DNA of 6,199 bases. It comes from Treponema sp. Its GTDB lineage: Bacteria > Spirochaetota > Spirochaetia > Treponematales > Breznakiellaceae. The stretch lies in NCBI GenBank assembly GCA_031258505.1, contig JAIRMT010000080.1, forward strand, positions 1-6,199, read 5' to 3'. Below the pieces are notes generated by a model, which worked only from the letters and a program-made list of their open reading frames with translations, had not been told where the DNA came from and did no database searches. The position numbers were made by a program, and so were the translations under genes. Shown here piece by piece: positions 1 to 6,045 of this stretch; the stretch's first letter is position 1, and each line of letters starts with the position of its first letter.

Positions 1-12
1 GATCGCTAACAA

Positions 13-26
13 CGTTATGTATAACG
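13..26. promoter_or_regulatory. Short inverted repeat upstream of iolD, possible operator
   Basis: The arms CGTTAT and ATAACG are separated by GT and lie 5 nt before the iolD Shine-Dalgarno sequence. This is a 6-bp dyad that could bind a dimeric regulator or form a weak mRNA hairpin near the ribosome site. The 10-mer TAACAACGTT that overlaps it (7-16) recurs in reverse orientation before iolE at 2010-2019. Only 44 bases of leader are visible, so no promoter can be placed and the operator role is inference. Confidence 0.3.
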
Positions 27-30
27 ATAT

Positions 31-36
31 AGGAGG
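31..36 (+). promoter_or_regulatory. Ribosome binding site of iolD
   Basis: A perfect AGGAGG lies 8 nt before the ATG at 45, which fixes that codon as the start. Confidence 0.85.
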
Positions 37-44
37 ATGAACGA

Positions 45-1973
45 ATGAAAACAATCAGGCTGACTACAGCCCAGGCGCTGGTGCGGTTTCTGGACCAGCA
101 GTATGTGTCTTTTGATGGGAAAGAGAGCAAATTTGTCGAGGGCATCTTTACGATCTTCGGCCACGGCATCGCCGTTGGACTGGGACAGGCTCTGGACGAA
201 AATCCCGGCGGCCTCAAGGTGTTCCAAGGGCGCAATGAGCAGGGCATGTGCCACGCGGCTGCCGCCTTCGCCAGGCAGCATAACCGGCGGAGGATCATCC
301 CCTGCGCCTCTTCTGTTGGTCCCGGTGCGGCAAACATGGTAACGGCCTGCGCCACAGCGACGGTAAACAACATCCCGCTGCTGGTCTTTCCGGCGGACAC
401 CTTCGCTTCCCGCCAGCCCGACCCGGTGCTCCAGCAGCTGGAACAGCCCTCAAGCCTTGCCGTAACTACCAACGACGCCTTTAAGCCGGTATGCAAATAC
501 TGGGACCGGATTGTCCGCCCCGAACAACTGATGACCGCCCTGATCAACGCTATGCGGGTTCTCACTGATCCCTCTGAAACCGGCGCGGTCTGCGTGGCTT
601 TGTGTCAAGATGTTGAAGGGGAGAGTTACGATTACCCTGATTACTTCTTCCAAAAGCGCGTTCACCGGATCGTTCGGCAGAGCGCGGTACGGGAAGAATT
701 GGAAGAAGCGGCTGCGGTGATAGCCGAAGCGAAACACCCCATTGTTGTTGTGGGCGGCGGCGCGCAATATTCGGAAGCCGGAGAAACTCTGGAAAACTTC
801 TGCGCTGAGTTCGGCATACCCTTTGGCGAGACTCAGGCCGGCAAGAGCGCCTGCAAATCAGGACACCCGCTATGTCTGGGCGGTATCGGCGTAACCGGAA
901 CATCAGCGGCTAACACCATTGCCGAAGACGCGGACATGGTTATCGCGGTGGGAACGCGCCTGGGCGACTTTGCCACTGGTTCAAAGAGCCAGTTCAAACA
1001 CACGGAGGTTCGTATCGTAACTATCAACAACAACCGCTATCACGCATCCAAAATGGACGCGGTAAAGGCGGTGGGAGACGCGAAAGCTACCCTGGAAGCT
1101 CTGTCAGTCCTGCTGCGGGAGAAAGGCTACAAAAGCACCTATCAAAATGAAATCCGCGACGCGAAAGCCGACTGGGACGTGGAAATGAAGCGGCTGGGGA
1201 GTTACGCCTACGGGGACGACTTTGAACCTATCATCAAGAACCGCGATCCCCGAACCATTCCTGAATTTGTCGCCCTGTTTGGCAACGGCCTCACGCAGAC
1301 GGCGGCTATCAGCGCGATACGGGAGAGTATCGGCGCGGAGGACATTATCATCACTGCTGGCGGGAGCCTGCCGAGCTGTCTCCAGAGGATGTGGACGACG
1401 GATCGGCGGGGCGGCTATCACGCGGAATACGGCTATTCCTGCATGGGCTACGAAGTGGCAGCCGCTCTGGGCGTCAAGCTGGCTGAACCGGGCTGCGAAG
1501 TCTACGCCTTTGTCGGGGACGCCAGTTTCCAGATGCTCCACAGCGAGATCATGACGGCCATGCAGGAACGGGTGAAGATCAACATCCTCGTATTCGACAA
1601 CTGCGGGTTTGGCTGCATCAACAACTTGCAGATGAACCACGGCGTAGGGAGTCTGGCAACGGAATTCCGCTACAGGGATGCCAACGGCGAGATCAAGGGC
1701 GGCCTTATCCCGGTGGATTACGCGAAGGTGGCAAGCGGCTACGGGCTTAAAACCTACACTGCCCACAGTATTAAGGAACTGAAATCCGCAATCGCAGATG
1801 CGCGTCGGCAAAGCGTCTCCACGCTGATAGACCTGAAAGTGATTCCCAAAACCATGACCGACGGGTACAACACATGGTGGAATGTCGGAGTTGCCACCAC
1901 GTCAGAGAAGCCGGAAGTCCGGGAAGCTGCGAAGCGTGTGTTGGAGATGCGCGGGAAAGCGCGGAAGTATTAA
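45..1973 (+). CDS. iolD: 3D-(3,5/4)-trihydroxycyclohexane-1,2-dione acylhydrolase (ring-opening), IolD
   Basis: Cytoplasmic, thiamine-diphosphate-dependent enzyme of myo-inositol breakdown. It hydrolyses the C-C bond of 3D-(3,5/4)-trihydroxycyclohexane-1,2-dione, giving 5-deoxy-D-glucuronate. The protein has 642 residues, close to the usual IolD length of about 640. The three-domain layout of the acetolactate-synthase-like family can be followed. The N-terminal pyrimidine-binding domain carries the activating Glu at about E65 in the segment GRNEQGMCHAAAAFA. A central domain spans about 215-350. The C-terminal diphosphate-binding domain has the metal/ThDP motif starting GDASFQMLHSE at 491 and ending at N519 in VFDNCGFG. 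The third motif residue is Ala where many relatives have Gly. The ATG is supported by a perfect AGGAGG. It is first in the visible operon, 58 nt before iolE, whose product makes its substrate. The family call is firm; activity is inferred from homology and context. Confidence 0.95.
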   Translation: MKTIRLTTAQALVRFLDQQYVSFDGKESKFVEGIFTIFGHGIAVGLGQALDENPGGLKVFQGRNEQGMCHAAAAFARQHNRRRIIPCASSVGPGAANMVTACATATVNNIPLLVFPADTFASRQPDPVLQQLEQPSSLAVTTNDAFKPVCKYWDRIVRPEQLMTALINAMRVLTDPSETGAVCVALCQDVEGESYDYPDYFFQKRVHRIVRQSAVREELEEAAAVIAEAKHPIVVVGGGAQYSEAGETLENFCAEFGIPFGETQAGKSACKSGHPLCLGGIGVTGTSAANTIAEDADMVIAVGTRLGDFATGSKSQFKHTEVRIVTINNNRYHASKMDAVKAVGDAKATLEALSVLLREKGYKSTYQNEIRDAKADWDVEMKRLGSYAYGDDFEPIIKNRDPRTIPEFVALFGNGLTQTAAISAIRESIGAEDIIITAGGSLPSCLQRMWTTDRRGGYHAEYGYSCMGYEVAAALGVKLAEPGCEVYAFVGDASFQMLHSEIMTAMQERVKINILVFDNCGFGCINNLQMNHGVGSLATEFRYRDANGEIKGGLIPVDYAKVASGYGLKTYTAHSIKELKSAIADARRQSVSTLIDLKVIPKTMTDGYNTWWNVGVATTSEKPEVREAAKRVLEMRGKARKY

Positions 1974-2009
1974 ACCGTTCAGATTTGTGAGCAAACACTA
2001 TTATTATAG

Positions 2010-2025
2010 AACGTTGTTATAGGAG
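2010..2025 (+). promoter_or_regulatory. iolE leader: AACGTTGTTA element and ribosome binding site
   Basis: AACGTTGTTA (2010-2019) is the exact reverse complement of TAACAACGTT at 7-16 before iolD. It is followed directly by AGGAG at 2021-2025, 6 nt from the ATG at 2032. The ribosome site is well supported. The shared element could be a regulator site placed before both genes, or chance. Confidence 0.45.
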
Positions 2026-2031
2026 AAGTAT

Positions 2032-2922
2032 ATGAAAGAAGAAGGAATTCTATTGGGTATTGCCCCAATAGGATGGACTAATGACGATCTTCCCGAACTT
2101 GGCGGGGAAATCCCTTTTGAACAGTGTGTCAGCGAAATGGCGCTGGCTGGTTTTACCGGAAGTGAGGTTGGGAACAAGTATCCCAAGGATACTGAAAAAC
2201 TCAATAAAGCCCTTGAACTGCGAGGACTGACTATCTGTAACGCATGGTTCAGTTCTTTTCTCACCACAAAACCATATAACGAAGTTGAAAAAGAATTTAT
2301 CAAACACCGGGATTTTCTTTACGCCGTGGGCGCACGGGTGATAGGCGTGGCGGAACAAGGACATTCTATTCAGGGGCAGGATAAACCTATTTTTGACGCA
2401 AAACCCTATTTTACTGATGACGAATGGCGCCGCCTCTGTGACGGACTCAACAAATTGGGGAAGCTGGCTGCGGATAAGGGCATGAAGCTGACCTATCATC
2501 ATCACATGGGAACCGGAGTACAGACTGCCGCAGAAATTGACCAGCTTATGGAAAATACCGATCCTGATGTACTAGGGCTGCTCTACGATACCGGGCACTT
2601 GGTGTTTTCCGGTGAAGATTATCTCGCAGTCCTTCATAAATGGATAGAACGAATTCGTCACGTTCACCTTAAAGATGTGCGCCATGTATTGAGGGAAAAA
2701 GCACTTGAAAAGAAGTGGTCATTTCTAAAGGCAGTAAAAGAGGGCGTATTTACGGTACCCGGTAACGGAAATATAGATTTTGTTCCTGTTTTCAAAGCCC
2801 TTAAAAAAGCTGGTTATTCCGGCTGGTGGGTTGTAGAAGCTGAACAGGATCCCGCCAAAGCAAACCCGCTGGAATATGCAATCAAAGCGCGGCGTTATAT
2901 CAGGGAAAAAGCCGGGATATAA
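2032..2922 (+). CDS. iolE: Inosose dehydratase (2-keto-myo-inositol dehydratase), IolE
   Basis: Removes water from 2-keto-myo-inositol (scyllo-inosose) to give 3D-(3,5/4)-trihydroxycyclohexane-1,2-dione, the substrate of the IolD encoded just upstream. It is a cytoplasmic, metal-dependent TIM-barrel protein of the xylose-isomerase-like/AP-endonuclease-2 fold. The 296 residues match the usual length of about 297. Recognisable IolE segments in order are GIAPIGWTNDD (9-19), SEMALAGFTGSEVG (34-47), TYHHHMGTGVQT (154-165), LLYDTGH (183-189), RIRHVHLKDVR (207-217), VPGNG (242-246) and WWVVEAEQDP (265-274). The Asp, His and Glu residues in the YDTGH, HVHLKD and VVEAE segments are the likely metal ligands by analogy with the fold. 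VPGNG has Asn where I would expect VPGDG. The gene is clearly more AT-rich than its neighbours (mid-40s % GC in sampled lines against 55-60%), so it may have a different history. Identity is very secure. Confidence 0.95.
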   Translation: MKEEGILLGIAPIGWTNDDLPELGGEIPFEQCVSEMALAGFTGSEVGNKYPKDTEKLNKALELRGLTICNAWFSSFLTTKPYNEVEKEFIKHRDFLYAVGARVIGVAEQGHSIQGQDKPIFDAKPYFTDDEWRRLCDGLNKLGKLAADKGMKLTYHHHMGTGVQTAAEIDQLMENTDPDVLGLLYDTGHLVFSGEDYLAVLHKWIERIRHVHLKDVRHVLREKALEKKWSFLKAVKEGVFTVPGNGNIDFVPVFKALKKAGYSGWWVVEAEQDPAKANPLEYAIKARRYIREKAGI

Positions 2923-2962
2923 CAGCTAAGGGACTTGCTATCTAACCGGCATTAATTACATT

Positions 2963-2968
2963 AGGAGG
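2963..2968 (+). promoter_or_regulatory. Ribosome binding site of the transaldolase-family gene
   Basis: A perfect AGGAGG lies 6 nt before the ATG at 2975, in the 52-nt gap after iolE. The gap shows no terminator. It holds only a weak hairpin just after the iolE stop (AGCTAAG against CTTGCT). Confidence 0.85.
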
Positions 2969-2974
2969 AAGATT

Positions 2975-4063
2975 ATGAGTAACGGAAAAGGTCCTTTACA
3001 TGAAATGACCTTGAAAACACCTACCGAGTTCTGGAACGATTCCTGCTCGGTTGCCGAATTGTCGGATGCGATTAGTTACGGCGCGACAGGAGGAACCAGC
3101 AACCCTACCATTGTCTCGCAGGTTCTCAACAAGGAACTGAAAATCTGGGAACCGAAAATTGCGGAACTGGTCAAAGACAACCCCACGGCAACGGAAGACG
3201 CTATCGCCTGGAAGACCATGGAAACCATCACCATAAGCGCCGCGAAACTGCTCAAGCCCATTTATGACAAAAACAACGGCAGGAACGGGCGGCTTTCGAT
3301 CCAGACCAACACCAAATTCTACCGGGACGCGCAGGCAATCGTGGAACAGGCTGAGTATTTCGATTCCCTTTATCCAAACAACAACATCAAACTACCGGTT
3401 ACCCGCGCTGGGATTGAGGCTGTTGAGGAACTGTCCTACCGAGGGATCAGCGTGAACGCCACCTCGTCATTTACCGTGCCGCAATGTATCGCTGTCGCTG
3501 AGGCTGTGGAACGGGGCATAAAACGTCGCCAAAACGAGGGGAAGGACGTTTCCCGCATGAGTCCGGTGTGTACGATTATGGCCGGACGCCTTGACGACTG
3601 GCTCAAGGTGATTGCTTCGAAAAAGGGGATAATCACAGATCCGGGGTATCTGGAATGGGCCGGGGTGGCGGCGACGAAAAAAGTCTACCGCCTTTACCGG
3701 GAACGGGGATACCGGACCCGGCTGCTTGTCGCCGCCTACCGGAACCATTTCCACTGGTCCCAGTTTATCGGCGGGGATATGTCCATGACCATTCCCTATG
3801 AATGGCAGCGCAAGTTCAACGCCTCTGATGTGGAAGTGAAAAACCGCATGGACGATCCAGTTGACCCTGCGCTCATTGCTGAACTGGAAAAGAAGTTTCC
3901 TGACTTCCGCCGCGCCTACGATGAGCAGGGCATGAGGCCAGAGGAGTTTGACGGCTTTGGCGCCACCCGGCGGACTCTGCGCGCCTTCCTGAAAAGCTAT
4001 GATGACTTTGTAGCGGTGGTGCGGGGGATCATGGTTAGCGATCCTGATGTTAAAGGGGAATAA
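2975..4063 (+). CDS. Transaldolase-superfamily class I aldolase, candidate inositol-pathway aldolase
   Basis: A 362-residue cytoplasmic protein of the transaldolase/fructose-6-phosphate aldolase superfamily, longer than E. coli TalB (317) or FSA (220). By eye against TalB: D22 in FWNDSC matches D17; N43 in GGTSNPTIV matches N35; K139 in NIKLPVT matches the Schiff-base K132; N161 and T163 in SVNATSSF match N154 and T156; S196 and R205 in the segment SPVCTIMAGRLDDW match S176 and R181; R256 in AAYRN matches the phosphate-binding R228. TalB's general acid/base E96 aligns with Q110 (GRLSIQ against GRISTE), as in FSA (GRLFAQ, Q59). TalB S226 aligns with A254. The gene sits between iolE and iolA, where an aldolase yielding malonate semialdehyde would belong, and no iolJ is visible. 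I infer an aldolase acting on 5-dehydro-2-deoxygluconate or its 6-phosphate. A normal transaldolase or a sulfosugar-type enzyme remains possible. The family is certain; the substrate is not. Confidence 0.85.
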   Translation: MSNGKGPLHEMTLKTPTEFWNDSCSVAELSDAISYGATGGTSNPTIVSQVLNKELKIWEPKIAELVKDNPTATEDAIAWKTMETITISAAKLLKPIYDKNNGRNGRLSIQTNTKFYRDAQAIVEQAEYFDSLYPNNNIKLPVTRAGIEAVEELSYRGISVNATSSFTVPQCIAVAEAVERGIKRRQNEGKDVSRMSPVCTIMAGRLDDWLKVIASKKGIITDPGYLEWAGVAATKKVYRLYRERGYRTRLLVAAYRNHFHWSQFIGGDMSMTIPYEWQRKFNASDVEVKNRMDDPVDPALIAELEKKFPDFRRAYDEQGMRPEEFDGFGATRRTLRAFLKSYDDFVAVVRGIMVSDPDVKGE

Positions 4064-4081
4064 GCGGTTTTCAAACCGCTT
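4062..4081 (+). promoter_or_regulatory. Intercistronic hairpin overlapping the transaldolase-gene stop codon
   Basis: AAGCGGTT (4062-4069) pairs perfectly with AACCGCTT (4074-4081) around a TTCA loop. The TAA stop lies at the base of the left arm, and the iolA Shine-Dalgarno sequence starts 10 nt after the right arm. No T-run follows, so a strong intrinsic terminator is unlikely. mRNA processing or protection, coupling of translation, or a palindromic protein site are all possible. Confidence 0.5.
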
Positions 4082-4090
4082 TCACAATAC

Positions 4091-4096
4091 AAGGAG
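4091..4096 (+). promoter_or_regulatory. Ribosome binding site of iolA
   Basis: AAGGAG lies 5 nt before the ATG at 4102 and supports that start. Confidence 0.8.
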
Positions 4097-4101
4097 TATA
4101 T

Positions 4102-5613
4102 ATGAACGAAATAAAAGTAGTAAAACCGTTTATCAACGGGCAGTTTGTGGAATCGGAAACACAAAAGTATACAGAAGCCTATAATCCGAATACCGGCGAG
4201 GTAATTGCCAAAGTCCCCTGCTGTACGAAGGAAGAGGTGGAGCGGGCAATCGCGGCGGCAAAGGCTGCGTTTCCGGCATGGTCGGGAACGCCGATTATCA
4301 AGCGGGTGCAGGTATTGTACAAACTGCGGGACCTATTGATCGAGCGCATGGACGAGCTGACATACATGGTGGCGTTCGAGAACGGCAAGGCATGGGAAGA
4401 AGCTGCTGGGGACGTGCTCAAGGCGAAGGAAGCGACGGAGCAGGCAATCGCCGCGCCCTCCCTCCTGATGGGGGAAAGCCTGATGAACGTCTCCTCTGGG
4501 ATTGACACCGTACTCTACCGCGAACCCTTGGGGGTGTTCGCGGGAATAGTCCCCTTCAATTTCCCGGCGATGATCCCGATGGGCTGGATGACGCCGATGT
4601 GCATCGCCTGCGGTAACACCATCGTGATTAAAGCCGCGACCTTTACCCCGCAATCGTGCCTGCGTATCGCGGAACTGTATAAAAAGGCAGGGCTTCCCGA
4701 TGGTGTTATCAATATTGTAACCTGCTCCCGGAACGAAGCGGAAATTTTTCTCGAACACCCGGATATTAAAGGGGTCAGTTTTGTCGGCTCTACGTCTGTG
4801 GGCCTTCACATCTACGAGACAGCAGCCAAAAACGGCAAGCGGGTACAGACACTATGCGAGGCAAAGAACCATGCCCTGGTATTGGAAGACGCCCCTATTG
4901 AACGTACCGCTGCTGGCATTATCAACGCCTCTTTTGGCTGCGCTGGGGAACGGTGCATGGCCCTGCCGGTTATAGCGGTTCAAGAGAGCATTGCCGACAA
5001 GCTGGTTGCGGCTATTGTGGAAAAAGCGAAACAGATTAAGGTTGGTCCGGCTTACGAAAAGAGTACGGGTATGGGTCCAGTGGTGAACGAGGGGCATAAA
5101 AAGTTTGTGGAGGACTGGATACAGAAGGGAATCGACGAAGGGGCAAAGGTGGTACTTGATGGACGAGGCATCAAGGTACCCGGTTACGAAGGCGGGTTCT
5201 ACATTGGTCCCACGATTCTTGACCATGTAAAGCCCGGCATGACGGTGGGAGACAGCGAGGTATTCGGGCCGGTACTGTGTATCAAGCGGGTTAAGGATTT
5301 TGCGGAGGGGCTTGCCCTGATGAACGCCAATCCATTTGCCAATGGTTCGGTGATCTTCACGCAGAACGGCTATTACGCCCGCGAGTTTACCCGGTATACA
5401 GACGGCGGCATGGTAGGGGTGAACGTGGGGATACCGGTTCCAGTGGGCATGTTCCCGTTTTCCGGCCACAAGCGGTCGTTCTTCGGGGATTTGCACTGCC
5501 TGGGGAAGGACGGATACCGGTTTTACACCGAAACAAAGGTGGTTACCAGCCGCTGGTTTGATGAAGCTGAGAAGAAAGTAGGTAAGGTGAGTACCTGGGA
5601 CGGGACAATATAG
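4102..5613 (+). CDS. iolA: Malonate-semialdehyde / methylmalonate-semialdehyde dehydrogenase (CoA-acylating), IolA/MmsA
   Basis: NAD- and CoA-dependent aldehyde dehydrogenase that oxidatively decarboxylates malonate semialdehyde to acetyl-CoA and CO2, the last dedicated step of inositol catabolism. Relatives also act on methylmalonate semialdehyde in valine breakdown. The 503 residues are slightly longer than the roughly 490 typical of IolA. The aldehyde dehydrogenase fold is complete: INGQFVES (11-18), PFNFP with the oxyanion Asn N153, the cofactor-site Lys K177 in VIKAA, FVGS (227-230), the catalytic Cys C285 in CAGERCMAL, EVFGPVL (386-392), and the family signature GIPVPVGMFPFSGHKRSF plus FGDLHCLGKDG (443-471). 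LCEAKNH (251-257) carries the MmsA-type KNH in place of the ELGGK of ordinary aldehyde dehydrogenases, with Glu where Gly is common. It is last in the operon, 38 nt after the transaldolase gene, which supports inositol rather than valine catabolism. A perfect hairpin starts at its stop codon. Confidence 0.93.
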   Translation: MNEIKVVKPFINGQFVESETQKYTEAYNPNTGEVIAKVPCCTKEEVERAIAAAKAAFPAWSGTPIIKRVQVLYKLRDLLIERMDELTYMVAFENGKAWEEAAGDVLKAKEATEQAIAAPSLLMGESLMNVSSGIDTVLYREPLGVFAGIVPFNFPAMIPMGWMTPMCIACGNTIVIKAATFTPQSCLRIAELYKKAGLPDGVINIVTCSRNEAEIFLEHPDIKGVSFVGSTSVGLHIYETAAKNGKRVQTLCEAKNHALVLEDAPIERTAAGIINASFGCAGERCMALPVIAVQESIADKLVAAIVEKAKQIKVGPAYEKSTGMGPVVNEGHKKFVEDWIQKGIDEGAKVVLDGRGIKVPGYEGGFYIGPTILDHVKPGMTVGDSEVFGPVLCIKRVKDFAEGLALMNANPFANGSVIFTQNGYYAREFTRYTDGGMVGVNVGIPVPVGMFPFSGHKRSFFGDLHCLGKDGYRFYTETKVVTSRWFDEAEKKVGKVSTWDGTI

Positions 5614-5653
5614 GTAACATCTGGAAACCTCGGTTGGGTTTCCAGATGTTACC
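5613..5653 (+). terminator. Perfect 17-bp hairpin at the end of the iol operon
   Basis: The left arm (5613-5629, starting GGTAACATC) pairs without mismatch with the right arm (5637-5653, ending GATGTTACC) around a 7-nt loop. Its first base is the G of the iolA TAG stop. This is the obvious candidate for the operon 3' end. The sequence after it has no continuous T-run, so termination may be factor-assisted, or the stem may mainly protect the mRNA 3' end. The stem is directly visible; its function is inferred. Confidence 0.65.
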
Positions 5654-5699
5654 CGATATGTTCATTGTTTCCATCCACGCGCTCACATGAAACGCGACA

Positions 5700-5756
5700 G
5701 CGCCCTTACCCCGCTTGGGGCGTAAAACCGAGGGCGCGGGAGATTTGTTCCCCCGC
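5700..5756. repeat. GC-rich structured intergenic segment
   Basis: GCGCCCT (5700-5706) pairs with AGGGCGC (5731-5737), enclosing a second stem of CCCC (5709-5712) with GGGG (5717-5720). A competing stem, GCGGG (5736-5740) with CCCGC (5752-5756), shares bases with the first, so the two are alternatives. This could be a repetitive extragenic palindrome, part of the operon 3' end, or a small structured RNA; the sequence alone does not decide. Confidence 0.4.
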
Positions 5757-5763
5757 ATACAAT

Positions 5764-5784
5764 ACGCTTTCAAAGGGAAAGCGT
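5764..5784. repeat. 8-bp hairpin at the left border of the tandem array
   Basis: ACGCTTTC (5764-5771) pairs perfectly with GAAAGCGT (5777-5784) around AAAGG. The right arm runs into the GCGT that begins the first 23-bp unit, so the hairpin marks the array border. No T-run follows it. Confidence 0.5.
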
Positions 5785-5953
5785 TGATTCCTCTAGGCCT
5801 GAGGCGTTGATTCCTCTAGGCCTGAGGCGTCGATTCCTCTAGGCCTGAGGCGTCGATTCCTCTAGGCCTGAGGCGTTGATTCCTCTAGGCCTGAGGCGTT
5901 GATTCCTCTAGGCCTGAGGCGTTGATTCCTCTAGGCCTGAGGCGTCGATTCCT
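5781..5953. repeat. 23-bp tandem repeat array, seven full units plus a degenerate eighth
   Basis: Units start at 5781, 5804, 5827, 5850, 5873, 5896 and 5919, with a 12-base remnant at 5942. Each unit consists of the blocks CGTYGATT, CCTCTAGG and CCTGAGG. The only variation is Y, reading T,T,C,C,T,T,T,C along the eight copies. The last two blocks are small dyads (CCT-CT-AGG and CCT-G-AGG). Stops (TAG, TGA) within a unit whose length is not a multiple of three close all reading frames on both strands across the array, so it is not coding. The final copy leaves the consensus inside a perfect ATTCCT-ATA-AGGAAT dyad (5948-5962). There are no unique spacers, which excludes CRISPR. Confidence 0.95.
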
Positions 5954-6045
5954 ATAAGGAATGGAAGCTGTATATGTTGCTGGCGTACCGGGAGTATCGT
6001 TTATGAATCCGTGGGTCAAGTTTAACATTCATGGCGGGGATGCTT

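Noticed and set aside
1104..1811. 235-codon open frame on the - strand inside iolD
   Set aside because: It lies fully antisense to the conserved C-terminal ThDP domain of IolD, has no recognisable motif, and its openness follows from the GC-rich codon use of iolD.
2975..4063. Housekeeping pentose-phosphate transaldolase that happens to sit in the operon
   Set aside because: Not fully excluded, but the Gln at the Glu96 position, the extra length and the placement before iolA argue against it.
4852..5496. 214-codon open frame on the - strand inside iolA
   Set aside because: It is antisense to the catalytic and C-terminal parts of the aldehyde dehydrogenase and has no recognisable domain.
4102..5613. 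Valine-degradation mmsA rather than iolA
   Set aside because: Sequence alone cannot separate the two roles, but co-location with iolD and iolE favours malonate semialdehyde from inositol.
5543..5773. 76-codon - strand frame across the iolA end and the hairpins
   Set aside because: It needs a TTG start, overlaps the iolA 3' end and reads through both palindromic segments. It is most likely a by-product.
5781..5953. CRISPR array
   Set aside because: The 23-bp units are contiguous with no unique spacers, and no cas gene is present.
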